From: SB11 sp037968475
GTDB lineage: Bacteria > Bacteroidota > Bacteroidia > UBA8524
Assembly (NCBI GenBank): GCA_037968475.1
Contig: JBBKVO010000040.1
Span: forward strand, 36,571-100,570
DNA: 64,000 bases
Direction: 5' to 3'
In this document: positions 18,220 to 26,219 of the stretch, piece after piece
Numbering within the stretch: position 1 is the stretch's first letter
Layout of the letters: every line of letters starts with the position of its first letter
Position numbers and translations under genes: made by a program
The notes under the pieces: model-generated
What the model saw: only the letters and a program-made list of their open reading frames with translations
Told to the model about the DNA's origin: nothing
Database searches by the model: none

Positions 18220-18372
18220 CTTCGTCAAGGATATAAAATTAATAAAAAACGTTACTTAAATCTTGGTAGTAATGCTGATTGGATATTAAGGGATGAACAG
18301 GGATGGTTACCAAAACCTGAGCCTATAAAATTTGATACGAAGAAAAGATTTTTACAATTGGTTGAACAGTAA
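18220..18372 (+). pseudogene. 3' remnant of an unrecognised gene
   Basis: A 50-codon open stretch without ATG follows a TAA at 18217 and reads protein-like (YLNLGSNADWILRDEQGW, then PKPEPIKFDTKKRFLQLVEQ, stop). I do not recognise the family. It lies 35 bp upstream of a lipoprotein gene, in a region with other gene fragments, and is best read as the decayed end of a lost gene. Confidence 0.45.
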
Positions 18373-18406
18373 ATCAATTACAGGAATTTAGATTAATAAA
18401 TTAAAA

Positions 18407-18913
18407 ATGATGAAAAAAGTTTATTTAATTATGACCGCTGTTTTCTTTTCAAGTTGCGAGCTTTTATTCCTACTTAAAGATGGGAAACCTGAAAAATCAG
18501 ATTTTCAACTTTATCAAGAAGGATTTGTTAATACAACCAATATTCCTAAATTCAATGGAATATACATTATGGAGGATAAGTGGGATGGTGAAATCTTTTA
18601 CAGGTATTACAAATTTTATGATAGTGGTCAAGTGTTATATGGTAACTTTGATTTACATAGTGATTCAGTTTCAGTTAATTTAAAGTTTTCTCAAAAAGGC
18701 TATTATCAAATGATAAAAAAGGATTTTTTAAAATTAGAGATGTTTGCTAATGGTTATCGATTTTACTATTTTTTGGATGTAGACATAAATTCATCAGCGG
18801 ACACAATCACTCTTAGAAAACAAACTATGCGTGATGGTTCAAAACAAGAGAGGCTTAATAAAAAATATGTTTTTATTAATAAAACCCTTTTAGGGGATTA
18901 CCCGACGTGGTAG
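18407..18913 (+). CDS. Hypothetical lipoprotein
   Basis: 168 aa. The N-terminus MMKKVYLIMTAVFFSSC is a short lipoprotein signal with Cys at residue 17. The mature part is rich in aromatic residues and alternating strands (YRYYKFYDSGQVLYGNFD, then KGYYQMIKKDFLKLEM), suggesting a small beta-sheet domain. I do not recognise the family. Codon use is more AT-rich than in the neighbouring housekeeping genes, and it sits among remnants and duplications, which points to recently acquired or fast-evolving DNA. The gap to the next ORF (18914-19307) holds only duplicated repeat sequence. Confidence 0.6.
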   Translation: MMKKVYLIMTAVFFSSCELLFLLKDGKPEKSDFQLYQEGFVNTTNIPKFNGIYIMEDKWDGEIFYRYYKFYDSGQVLYGNFDLHSDSVSVNLKFSQKGYYQMIKKDFLKLEMFANGYRFYYFLDVDINSSADTITLRKQTMRDGSKQERLNKKYVFINKTLLGDYPTW

Positions 18914-19010
18914 GCAATGGTCAAAAATGGTCGCTACCCTTGCGGGCTGTCACCCTGAGTGAAATAGGAGGGTAAGCGCGTAAGAGGAAGGAGTATGAAA
19001 TATTCAATCA

Positions 19011-19057
19011 GAGCGGACGCTCTATTATTTTTGGCACGAGCGGACGCTCGAGCCAGC
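19011..19057. repeat. GAGCGGACGCTC dispersed repeat, copy 1
   Basis: Two GAGCGGACGCTC 12-mers (each GAGCG-GA-CGCTC, self-complementary) separated by 15 bp and followed by GAGCCAGC. Other copies are at 19817-19863 and 50091-50137. Confidence 0.8.
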
Positions 19058-19066
19058 TTTAAAGCT

Positions 19067-19204
19067 TTATTTCAGCCTAAAGGCTTCTATTTCTTTATCA
19101 AGCGTGGTCAGTTGTGCCGCTATTTCTTTTTCAGCATTGTGTACTACGGGTATAAAAGCCAGTGTTTGTATCCCGTTTAGTTCGGGCTGTTTGGCGCGGG
19201 TTAA
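19067..19204 (-). pseudogene. Truncated copy of the ACP phosphodiesterase C-terminus
   Basis: The minus strand codes for AKQPELNGIQTLAFIPVVHN, then AEKEIAAQLTTLDKEIEAF and RLK-stop, nearly identical to the end of the intact gene at 19874-20551. Upstream sequence is missing, so this is a gene fragment about 807 bp from its source. Confidence 0.75.
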
Positions 19205-19307
19205 TCAATAATAACAGAAGGCGGCTGAACATAAATTTTTAGCAAAAAATTAAAAAACAATGTTAGTGTTGTAAATATAACAAACCAATAATCAAAACAT
19301 ATATGCT

Positions 19308-19595
19308 ATGAATGATTTAAATGAACTGTTATCAAAAATTCGATTGAGATTGTCAGAATATCGGTTTCACAAAATAGGTGAAGTTACAAGTATTCATATA
19401 AATGCCATTGAAATTGCTGTTTGCTTAACAGAGTATGCATTAGAGGTTAAAAGACCTATTAATAAGGATGAGAAAAGGTGGTTTGATGCATTATGGCAAA
19501 TAACACATGTTCTTGAAAATAGTGATTGGGAAGACTTAATAGATTTATATATAAAATTAGTTGATGAAGTCGAAAAAAATAAATTTTTCAGATAG
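19308..19595 (+). CDS. Hypothetical protein
   Basis: 95 aa, MNDLNELLSKIRLRLSEYRF at the start; predominantly helical with many Leu/Ile/Glu/Lys, and a Trp-rich middle (KRWFDALWQITHVLENSDWEDL). No signal peptide or membrane segment, and no family recognised. It lies between the two copies of the acpH 3' duplication, so it may have arrived with the event that split them. AT-rich. Confidence 0.5.
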   Translation: MNDLNELLSKIRLRLSEYRFHKIGEVTSIHINAIEIAVCLTEYALEVKRPINKDEKRWFDALWQITHVLENSDWEDLIDLYIKLVDEVEKNKFFR

Positions 19596-19816
19596 CCTAG
19601 TAGGTCGTGTAGCAAATTATCTCCTTAGCATAAAAATGTAAAAGAAGTTCAGAGAAATTGGAGTCTAATACTTTAACCTTATTGTTTCTTACTTTCTATT
19701 TTCAACATCAGCTTCTTATCTTTCGCCTTGAATTATCCCCTTGAGGGCTGTCATCCAAAGGGGATGAAGGTCGAAGGATAAGAGTGTAAGAGGAAGGAGT
19801 ATGAAATATTCAATTA

Positions 19817-19863
19817 GAGCGGACGCTCTTTTATTTTCGGCACGAGCGGACGCTCGAGCCAGC
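19817..19863. repeat. GAGCGGACGCTC dispersed repeat, copy 2
   Basis: Same organisation as 19011-19057 (two 12-mers, GGCAC between, GAGCCAGC after), ten bases past the acpH stop. Confidence 0.8.
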
Positions 19864-19873
19864 CTTCAACATT

Positions 19874-20551
19874 TTATTTCAGCCTAAAGGCTTCTATTTC
19901 TTTCTCAAGTGTGGGCAGTTGCGCAGCTATTTCTTTTTCGGCATTGTGTACTACGGGTATAAAAGCCAGTGCTTGTGCCTCGTTTAGTTCGGGCTGTTTG
20001 GCACGGGTTACTACTCGGTTTATAGAGTATAGTAGTTTTTCGTCTATCAGATAGTATTGAAGATACTGTGCTTCTAAAAAGCCGTTCCAAAATTTGCTAA
20101 ACCTATCGCTACCATCTTTTCCGCTAAGGGCTAAAAAATCGACTACGGTTTTTAAGCTGCATTGGCGCAGGGCAGTGTAAAAATCATCCAATTTTTGCGG
20201 GTGTTGTTGTATCAATACCCTATCCAATATCAGCTCAAACAAAATATGACTTAAAAACCAAAACCGTTGTCCGTCTTTAGGGAAATTGTGTTTTACAAAT
20301 AAGTCTTCTATAAAGTGGGTGCAATGACCAAAAAATGGGGTGTTATGAAAAAAGCCATCGGTAGCGTAATGTTGTTTGCTCCCTTCGTTTAGATTAAAGA
20401 AATCAGGGTTTACATCACTTCTGTGGTTTAGCGATATGTTTATGTGCTTATTTCCAGCGGCACTGCGTGCAAAATCGGGCAATACCAAGCCTGCATTGTA
20501 GTAGGGGTTATCCTTTTTATGGTCGAAATAGTAGTGGGCGAAGTAATTCAA
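19874..20551 (-). CDS. Acyl carrier protein phosphodiesterase (AcpH/DUF479 family)
   Basis: 225 aa. MNYFAHYYFDH, GLVLPDFAR, INISLNHRSDVNPDFF and GHCTHFIEDLFVKHNF resemble the AcpH family, a divergent HD-type hydrolase that removes the 4'-phosphopantetheine arm from holo-ACP. The His/Asp residues at these sites could be metal ligands. The gene follows the isocitrate dehydrogenase gene on the same strand after a heptad-phased spacer. A decayed copy of its last 45 codons lies downstream at 19067-19204. The family is assigned by motif pattern; activity is not shown. Confidence 0.75.
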   Translation of the reverse strand: MNYFAHYYFDHKKDNPYYNAGLVLPDFARSAAGNKHINISLNHRSDVNPDFFNLNEGSKQHYATDGFFHNTPFFGHCTHFIEDLFVKHNFPKDGQRFWFLSHILFELILDRVLIQQHPQKLDDFYTALRQCSLKTVVDFLALSGKDGSDRFSKFWNGFLEAQYLQYYLIDEKLLYSINRVVTRAKQPELNEAQALAFIPVVHNAEKEIAAQLPTLEKEIEAFRLK

Positions 20552-20559
20552 TTTTTCTT

Positions 20560-20636
20560 GTATAAAGTATTTAAGTAAAAAGTATAAAGTAAAGAAAACG
20601 TTTACTTCTCTTTACTTTATACCTTCTACTTTATAC
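20560..20636. repeat. Eleven-unit heptad array with 13-bp inverted arms
   Basis: In phase: GTATAAA, GTATTTA, AGTAAAA, AGTATAA, AGTAAAG, AAAACGT, TTACTTC, TCTTTAC, TTTATAC, CTTCTAC, TTTATAC. The two halves are complementary: GTATAAAGTAAAG (20582-20594) pairs with 20610-20622. It fills the spacer between the idh stop (20644) and the acpH start (20551). It could also act as an idh terminator. Confidence 0.65.
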
Positions 20637-20643
20637 AGGTATC

Positions 20644-21876
20644 TTACGCTGTAGCTGTAAGTTTTTTGCGCAAGTTGGTATCCAACAGGTTCAAAAAGTC
20701 TTCGGTATACAGGTAGTTTTCAGGTTTAAGGTCTTTACCGTATATGCAAAGGGCAAGGTCTTTGGTCATGTGGCCGGCCTCTACAGTTTCAACACATACT
20801 TGCTCAAGGGCGTGGCAAAAGTTCACCAAAGCCTCGTTACCGTCCAATTTACCTCTAAATTCCAAACCACGAGTCCAAGCAAAAATACTTGCAATGGGGT
20901 TGGTGCTGGTTTTGTTTCCTTTTTGGTGTTCGCGGTAGTGGCGGGTAACTGTACCGTGGGCAGCTTCGGCTTCCATTGTTTTACCATCGGGGGTAACCAA
21001 TACACTGGTCATTAAACCCAGTGAGCCAAAACCTTGTGCTACGGTATCGCTTTGTACATCGCCATCGTAGTTTTTGCAAGCCCATACAAAATTGCCGTGC
21101 CATTTTAGCGCGCTAGCCACCATATCATCAATCAGACGGTGCTCGTAGGTAATACCTGCTGCTTCAAACTTAGTTTTGTAGTCTGCTTGGTATATTTCTT
21201 CAAAAATATCTTTAAACCTACCGTCGTATTTTTTAAGAATGGTGTTTTTTGTGCTTAGGTATAAAGGCCAGCCTTTGGTGAGCGCTTGATTGAAGCACGA
21301 GTGTGCAAAACCGCGTATCGATTCATCGGTATTGTACATAGCCAATGCTACTCCGTCGCCTTTAAAATCGTATACATCATAGCTTTGTGGCTCGCCATTT
21401 TCAGGCGTGTAGGTAATGGTAAGTTTGCCTTTTCCTTTGGTTAAGAAATCAACTGCACGGTATTGATCGCCAAAACCATGACGGCCTACACATATAGGGG
21501 CAGTCCAGTTTGGTACCAAACGAGGTACGTTTGTACAAACTATCGGCTCGCGGAAAATAGTTCCACCCAAAATATTGCGTATAGTACCGTTAGGCGATTT
21601 CCACATACTTTTTAGGTTAAATTCCGTCATACGCTCTTCGTCAGGCGTAATGGTGGCACATTTTATACCTACGTTGTATTTGTTTACGGCGTTAGCCGCA
21701 TCAATAGTTATTTGGTCGTTAGTTTCATCACGACTGGTTACGCTTAAATCGTAATATTTAATATCAAGGTCTAAATAGGGAAGTATTAATTTGTCTTTGA
21801 TGAATGTCCAAATAATACGGGTCATTTCATCGCCATCCATTTCTACTACGGGGTTGGCTACTTTTATTTTCTCCAT
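20644..21876 (-). CDS. NADP-dependent isocitrate dehydrogenase
   Basis: 410 aa, of the eukaryotic-like (type II) NADP-IDH group rather than the E. coli Icd type: VANPVVEMDGDEMTRIIW at the start, IKYYDLSVTSRDETNDQ, SPNGTIRNILGG with the phosphate-binding Ser, then YEHRLIDDMVASALKWHG, NYDGDVQSD and EAAHGTVTRHYREHQKG. It oxidatively decarboxylates isocitrate to 2-oxoglutarate and supplies NADPH. An excellent promoter lies upstream. It is followed by acpH on the same strand. Confidence 0.95.
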   Translation of the reverse strand: MEKIKVANPVVEMDGDEMTRIIWTFIKDKLILPYLDLDIKYYDLSVTSRDETNDQITIDAANAVNKYNVGIKCATITPDEERMTEFNLKSMWKSPNGTIRNILGGTIFREPIVCTNVPRLVPNWTAPICVGRHGFGDQYRAVDFLTKGKGKLTITYTPENGEPQSYDVYDFKGDGVALAMYNTDESIRGFAHSCFNQALTKGWPLYLSTKNTILKKYDGRFKDIFEEIYQADYKTKFEAAGITYEHRLIDDMVASALKWHGNFVWACKNYDGDVQSDTVAQGFGSLGLMTSVLVTPDGKTMEAEAAHGTVTRHYREHQKGNKTSTNPIASIFAWTRGLEFRGKLDGNEALVNFCHALEQVCVETVEAGHMTKDLALCIYGKDLKPENYLYTEDFLNLLDTNLRKKLTATA

Positions 21877-21927
21877 ACTGTGCAGATAAATTTAAGTTGA
21901 GTGAGTTGTTTCTAAAAAATCGTTGCG

Positions 21928-21958
21928 CAAACTTAGGCTAATATGCAATTAATTCAAA
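21928..21958 (-). promoter_or_regulatory. Consensus Bacteroidota promoter of the isocitrate dehydrogenase gene
   Basis: On the minus strand: TTTG (21958-21955), exactly 19 bp, TAAGTTTG (21935-21928), then about 50 nt to the ATG. Both elements match the TTTG/TAnnTTTG consensus perfectly. Confidence 0.75.
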
Positions 21959-22084
21959 TAGTAACTCGTAATGAGCGTATAGGCATAAATGCCTATCTTA
22001 ATTCATACAAGAAAGGTGAAAAATACTCTATTTTACCTTTAGGTATGATTAGGGTCGGGTTTCAACCCGATATTAAAATATAAT

Positions 22085-22648
22085 TTACTCCCCCGCTTCG
22101 CTATCAAAAGCTATGCGCACGCCGTTTTCTTTGGCCACTATCCACGCATCTTTAAAGCCCATTTCACGCACATCAGCCAAAAAATCTTTAGCAGTGTTTA
22201 GGTTGGTAAATCGGCCTAGGGTTAGCTTATCCGTTCCGTCAATAGTTGTTTCAGCGTGTAGTTCCTTTAGTCCGCGTTGGTATTTTTCAAGGTCAAAGTT
22301 TTTAAACGCACCTATTTGTATTTCGTAGTATATACCTGTGTTGTCGTTACTGCTTTCAATCAATAAGGTGTTTAGTCTTTGCAAGCTGTCGTTAACGCTT
22401 ACAAGACTATCAAAAGCTTGTTGGTTAGCGCCTTGCTTTAAGAATGAGCTATCCATAGATGGTGCGCCATTCATAGTAATTTTTTTAAGCGCAGGGAAAC
22501 TGTCTTGCAGAAAGGGGAAATACCATATACCACCTACCACTATAATAACAAAAACGAAAAGGAAGAAACGCCCGTTAATGCTTCTTTTCGCTTTGTTTTC
22601 GCTGCCGCCCTCAATTTCGCCGGCTATTTCAAATTTTTGCTCGCTCAT
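22085..22648 (-). CDS. SPOR-domain membrane protein
   Basis: From the start at 22648 (MSEQKFEIAG) the order is: about 28 cytoplasmic residues, one transmembrane helix (FFLFVFVIIVVGGIWYFPF), a periplasmic linker with a short helix, and a C-terminal SPOR domain (YYEIQIGAFKNFDLEKY to LGRFTNLNTAKDFLADVREMG). SPOR domains bind denuded glycan strands of septal peptidoglycan, so a role in division or envelope remodelling is likely. The start at 22702 is rejected because the promoter (22658-22688) lies downstream of it. The predicted transcript start falls almost at the ATG. Confidence 0.82.
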   Translation of the reverse strand: MSEQKFEIAGEIEGGSENKAKRSINGRFFLFVFVIIVVGGIWYFPFLQDSFPALKKITMNGAPSMDSSFLKQGANQQAFDSLVSVNDSLQRLNTLLIESSNDNTGIYYEIQIGAFKNFDLEKYQRGLKELHAETTIDGTDKLTLGRFTNLNTAKDFLADVREMGFKDAWIVAKENGVRIAFDSEAGE

Positions 22649-22657
22649 AGTGCTATT

Positions 22658-22688
22658 CAAACCTACGTGGTTTTGTTTTAAAAGCAAA
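22658..22688 (-). promoter_or_regulatory. Consensus promoter of the SPOR-domain gene
   Basis: Minus strand TTTG (22688-22685), 19-bp spacer, TAGGTTTG (22665-22658). The last base of the -7 element is only 10 nt before the ATG at 22648, implying a very short or absent leader. Confidence 0.65.
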
Positions 22689-22796
22689 TGCCTGCTCTCC
22701 ACCGTTTTGGTGCTTGTATTGTTGAAAACCTATTTACTATATTGCTAAATTATACACTACAATTAGTGGAACAGTTTTTGAACATTTGTTGTAACA

Positions 22797-23288
22797 ATGA
22801 AATTTTCAGCTAAAATAATAGCACTTACGCTTGTAGCCCTTGGGGCTGTGTCTTTTACGTATAAAAGTGCACCTGCCGAAGAGTTGGCTTGGCAAAATTG
22901 GAATGATGGATATAATTTGGTGAAAAAGGAAGGTAAAATTGGTCTTATAGATGTGTATACCGATTGGTGCGGATGGTGTAAAAGAATGGACAGGGATACC
23001 TACGCCAAAAAAGAGATTATTGATAAAATAAATAAAAATTTTGTTCCTATTAAATTTAACCCCGAAAAACAAGGGGTATATTATATAGATAGTACTGCAT
23101 ACAGCGGCCCGCAATTGTATGCCATGCTATCAAACAGTAAATCTACAGGTTATCCAACCACTTTTTTCTTAATACCAAAAGGCGATGTAATGCACGTGCG
23201 AAGTGTGGCCGGCTACCAAGCTGCCGAAACTTTTAGCTCATCTTTGGATAAGATAATGCAATACGCTGCCGAACTTCCCGAACGTTAA
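22797..23288 (+). CDS. Exported thioredoxin-like protein (WCGWC)
   Basis: 163 aa with an N-terminal signal peptide (MKFSAKIIALTLVALGAVSF). The thioredoxin fold carries the redox motif WCGWCKRMD near residue 60 and a cis-Pro segment GYPTTFFLIP near 120. It resembles the thioredoxin_7/DUF255-type periplasmic proteins; a role in disulphide handling of envelope proteins is inferred. A related exported thioredoxin with WCHWC lies at 41892-42350. It stands between the divergent SPOR gene and rlmD. Confidence 0.82.
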   Translation: MKFSAKIIALTLVALGAVSFTYKSAPAEELAWQNWNDGYNLVKKEGKIGLIDVYTDWCGWCKRMDRDTYAKKEIIDKINKNFVPIKFNPEKQGVYYIDSTAYSGPQLYAMLSNSKSTGYPTTFFLIPKGDVMHVRSVAGYQAAETFSSSLDKIMQYAAELPER

Positions 23289-23357
23289 AATAAGTTTATC
23301 CTCTCCCCTTCTTTTTCTTTTAAGTATTTTTGCGCCCATAAAAACTGTTGTCTGATT

Positions 23358-24758
23358 TTGGGAGCGAATAAAATTCAATTTATAGAAAATTTAGAAATAC
23401 TAACGGCAGGTGCCGAAGGTAATTGTATAGCCCGCCACGAGGATAAAGTGGTGTTTGTGCGCAACGCCGTACCCGGCGATGTAGTAAACGTGCGCATTGT
23501 AGGCAAAAAGAAACGCTTTTTAGAAGCCGAAATTACCGAGATAATTACCCCCTCACCACAACGTATACAGCCCTTTTGCCAACACTTTGGTGCGTGTGGC
23601 GGTTGCAAGTGGCAACAAATGGACTATGCCACACAACTGCACTATAAAAACCAAGTAGTTGTTGATGCGCTAGAACGTATAGGTAAAATAGAAGTTGGGG
23701 AAGCTTTGCCCATAGCTGGCTGCGAAGAAAACAGGTTTTACCGCAACCGTATGGACTATGCTTTTAGCAACAAACGCTGGCTTGACAAAAGCGAGATGGA
23801 GGATGAGGACAAAGGCGAAATGAATGCTTTAGGCTTTCACGTATCGGGTAGGTTTGATAAGGTGCTGGATATTGAAAAATGCTGGCTGCAAGATGATTTT
23901 GGCAATACCTTGCGCAATGGCATAAAGCAATTTGCGCTGGATAACGGTATTACTTTTTTTGATTTAAAGGAACAACATGGCGTGCTTCGCTCGCTGATAA
24001 TACGTTGTAGCACACAAGGCGAGTGGATGGTGATTGTAATGTTTCACGGTAGCGATAAAGAAGCTATGGATAGTGTGATGCAGTATATAGAAACTACTTT
24101 TCCGCAAATTACCTCGCTGTTATACGTTATTAACAACAAACGCAACGATACTATATACGACCAAGATATATTGGTATGGAAGGGTAAAGACCACATGCTG
24201 GAAAAGTTGGGTGAGCTTACGTTTAAAATTCGCCCGAAATCATTCTTTCAAACCAATACCCGCCAAGCAGAAACACTGTACAACATTACCAAAGATTTTG
24301 CAGGACTAACAGGCGATGAGGTAGTGTACGATTTGTATACAGGCACAGGCAGTATAGCCAATTACCTTGCCCGCACTGCTAAAAAAGTAGTGGGTGTGGA
24401 ATATGTAGAACAAGCTATTGACGATGCCCGCGAAAATGCGGAGCTAAACAATATTACCAATACTGTTTTTTATGCCGGTGATATGAAAGACGTGCTGAAC
24501 GATGATTTTATTGCCGCCAATGGCAAGCCCGACATTGTAATTACCGACCCACCACGTGCAGGTATGCACGCTGATGTAGTGAAAAAAATATGCGAAATGG
24601 CTGCGCCTCGTGTGGTATATGTTAGCTGCAATGCTGCCACACAAGCCCGTGATTTGGATATGATGCGTGATGTATATCGTGTGGTGAAAATACAACCCGT
24701 AGATATGTTTCCGCACACTGCCCACGTAGAAAACGTGGCTTTACTAGAATTGATTTAG
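23358..24758 (+). CDS. rlmD: 23S rRNA (uracil-1939-C5)-methyltransferase RlmD
   Basis: An S-adenosylmethionine-dependent m5U methyltransferase of the RlmD/RumA/TrmA family. There is an N-terminal TRAM-like domain (NCIARHEDKVVFVRNAVPGD), then a 4Fe-4S site with CQHFGACGGCKWQQ plus a later Cys (EKCWL). The C-terminal domain has FFQTNTRQAE, YDLYTGTGSIANYLA, ITDPPRAGMH, and VSCNAATQARDL with the catalytic Cys. The only reasonable start is TTG at 23358. The exact target uridine (1939 or 747) is inferred from family. Confidence 0.9.
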   Translation: MGANKIQFIENLEILTAGAEGNCIARHEDKVVFVRNAVPGDVVNVRIVGKKKRFLEAEITEIITPSPQRIQPFCQHFGACGGCKWQQMDYATQLHYKNQVVVDALERIGKIEVGEALPIAGCEENRFYRNRMDYAFSNKRWLDKSEMEDEDKGEMNALGFHVSGRFDKVLDIEKCWLQDDFGNTLRNGIKQFALDNGITFFDLKEQHGVLRSLIIRCSTQGEWMVIVMFHGSDKEAMDSVMQYIETTFPQITSLLYVINNKRNDTIYDQDILVWKGKDHMLEKLGELTFKIRPKSFFQTNTRQAETLYNITKDFAGLTGDEVVYDLYTGTGSIANYLARTAKKVVGVEYVEQAIDDARENAELNNITNTVFYAGDMKDVLNDDFIAANGKPDIVITDPPRAGMHADVVKKICEMAAPRVVYVSCNAATQARDLDMMRDVYRVVKIQPVDMFPHTAHVENVALLELI

Positions 24759-24785
24759 TACTATTAATCTTCCCACTTTATAAAC

Positions 24786-24827
24786 ATTCAGCCCATAAAC
24801 GAACTAAAGTTCGTTTGTGGGCTGAAT
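24786..24827. terminator. Long hairpin between convergent genes
   Basis: 20-bp arms (ATTCAGCCCATAAACGAACT against its complement, one G-T pair) with a 2-nt loop. It lies 28 bp after rlmD and 30 bp after the stop of the minus-strand gene at 24857. A T-run is weak, so it may be a REP-like hairpin rather than a classic terminator. Confidence 0.55.
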
Positions 24828-24856
24828 ACTTTCAGAGTATAATCTTATTCGTTTTT

Positions 24857-25465
24857 TTAGAAAGAAACTCCCAAAGAAAGTCCTGCCTTTGGGTTAATGC
24901 TGCGTTTGTATGGGTTTACAACATCAAGGTTTATATTTTCTCCATTTCCACCTCCTATGGGTAGTGTTGGCCCTCCCCCTATAAAATAATCTATAAAAAA
25001 ATTATCAATAATATAATTACGCATACCTACCATTAGTCCAAAACTTAAAGCACTCCCTCTCAAGGTTTCGTAATTTTTTAGTGTTGGGCTAATCTTATGA
25101 TCAATTTTAATAGTTTTAAGAACAACAAAACCACCTACATAGTAACGTGCAGTTCTATCAATAGGCTTGGTAAATAATCGTTGAAACTCAAAACGTGCAC
25201 CTTCCATATTTTTAAAATCATCGCCATAAGGAGTGGCATCTTCAGAAAAATAGTAGCCTGCATATCCTCTAGAAATGCGGGTGTTTTCTTTGTTCGTTAC
25301 CCCATACCCCATTTCAAAACCGCCTACAAAAAAAGAAAAAGGGTTTAGCAATACCTCTTTATGGCTGTTGTTTAAAATAGAATCTTTTTGACGCTGTGCG
25401 CAGACACTAACAGAGGCAAATAAAAAAAATAGCGGAAAAATAATTCTGAAATGGCTCTTAATCAT
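24857..25465 (-). CDS. DUF3575-like outer-membrane protein, paralog 1
   Basis: 202 aa with a signal peptide ending near SVCAQRQ. The body is a likely eight-stranded barrel: EVLLNPFSFFVGGFEMGYG, RISRGYAGYYFSED, ARFEFQRLFTKP, ARYYVGGFVVLKT, VGMRNYIIDNFFIDYFIGGG and NPKAGLSLGVSF at the end. It is a clear paralog of the next upstream gene (25499-26155), sharing LLNPF/LPFFVGGFE, DNFFIDY/DNFFVDY and NPYKRSINP. The family is assigned by resemblance to DUF3575 and PorT-like proteins; function unknown. It lies 33 bp downstream of its paralog, so co-transcription is likely. Confidence 0.7.
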   Translation of the reverse strand: MIKSHFRIIFPLFFLFASVSVCAQRQKDSILNNSHKEVLLNPFSFFVGGFEMGYGVTNKENTRISRGYAGYYFSEDATPYGDDFKNMEGARFEFQRLFTKPIDRTARYYVGGFVVLKTIKIDHKISPTLKNYETLRGSALSFGLMVGMRNYIIDNFFIDYFIGGGPTLPIGGGNGENINLDVVNPYKRSINPKAGLSLGVSF

Positions 25466-25498
25466 TTTGGTAATTTTTTATAAAGATAATAACTATCA

Positions 25499-26155
25499 CT
25501 AGAAAGCATAGCCTATTGTTACCCCTAGTCTTGGGTTTATACTTCTTTTATAGGGGTTTAATACATCCAAATGCACATCATCAATATTAGAACCACTAAA
25601 TGGTATAGTAATACCGCCCCCAAGATAATAATCAACAAAAAAGTTATCCGTTAAATAGGTTCTTAAACCCATTAATACCCCAAAACTTCCTGATGTTCCT
25701 TTAGCAGTATAGTTAACCGTTTGTGTAACTGTTGATGATGACTTATCAACCCTAGATACATCCATACTAATGGTTTTAAATATAGCATAGGGGCCAAAGT
25801 ATAACCTAATATCTCCATCGGTAGGTCTCATAAAAAGGTATTGTCCTTCAAGCCTGAAACCTTCCATATTTCTATAAGTAACGGTGGTAGTAGTATTTGT
25901 TGTGCCATTATTACCTTCTTCATCATTATAATAGCCTGGATTATCAGAATAGTAATAGCCTGCAAAAATACGATGATTGCGTTGTTTTGCATTAATTTGA
26001 CCATACCCTATCTCAAACCCTCCGACGAAAAATGGTAATGGATTTAGCAAAAATTCTTGCTTGTATGAGTTTCGTACGCTATCTCTTAAACGTTGTTGTC
26101 CGAACGAGGAGAAAACAACAGTAAATAAAATAGCAAAAAAGAGATACCTTTTCAT
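25499..26155 (-). CDS. DUF3575-like outer-membrane protein, paralog 2
   Basis: 218 aa with a signal peptide (MKRYLFFAILFTVVFSSFGQ). Same plan as its paralog at 24857-25465: FLLNPLPFFVGGFEIGYGQ, RIFAGYYYSD, a Thr/Asn-rich insertion (GTTNTTTTVTYRN) and LTDNFFVDYYLGGG, ending in LGVTIGYAF. The insertion and sequence divergence suggest an old tandem duplication with functional divergence, perhaps of surface loops. It is preceded by an inverted repeat (26163-26197) in the gap after gcvT. Confidence 0.7.
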   Translation of the reverse strand: MKRYLFFAILFTVVFSSFGQQRLRDSVRNSYKQEFLLNPLPFFVGGFEIGYGQINAKQRNHRIFAGYYYSDNPGYYNDEEGNNGTTNTTTTVTYRNMEGFRLEGQYLFMRPTDGDIRLYFGPYAIFKTISMDVSRVDKSSSTVTQTVNYTAKGTSGSFGVLMGLRTYLTDNFFVDYYLGGGITIPFSGSNIDDVHLDVLNPYKRSINPRLGVTIGYAF

Positions 26156-26162
26156 AGTTTAA

Positions 26163-26197
26163 TGTTTGGTTTTATAAATATACAATAAAACCAAACA
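26163..26197. repeat. Inverted repeat between gcvT and the barrel pair
   Basis: TGTTTGGTTTTA and TAAAACCAAACA, perfect 12-bp arms with an 11-bp spacer. It could be a regulatory-protein site for the downstream barrel genes or a gcvT terminator; the sequence alone does not decide. Confidence 0.5.
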
Positions 26198-26219
26198 CTA
26201 CCCCCAAGTATACGTTATT

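Larger units (their letters stand above)
18973..19204. repeat. Partial duplication (copy 1) of the acpH 3' region
   Basis: About 230 bp that align with 19779-20009: a shared GTAAGAGGAAGGAGTATGAA, a GAGCGGACGCTC element and then the last ~45 codons of the ACP phosphodiesterase gene on the minus strand. Similarity ends abruptly after GGGTTA at 19204. Confidence 0.8.
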
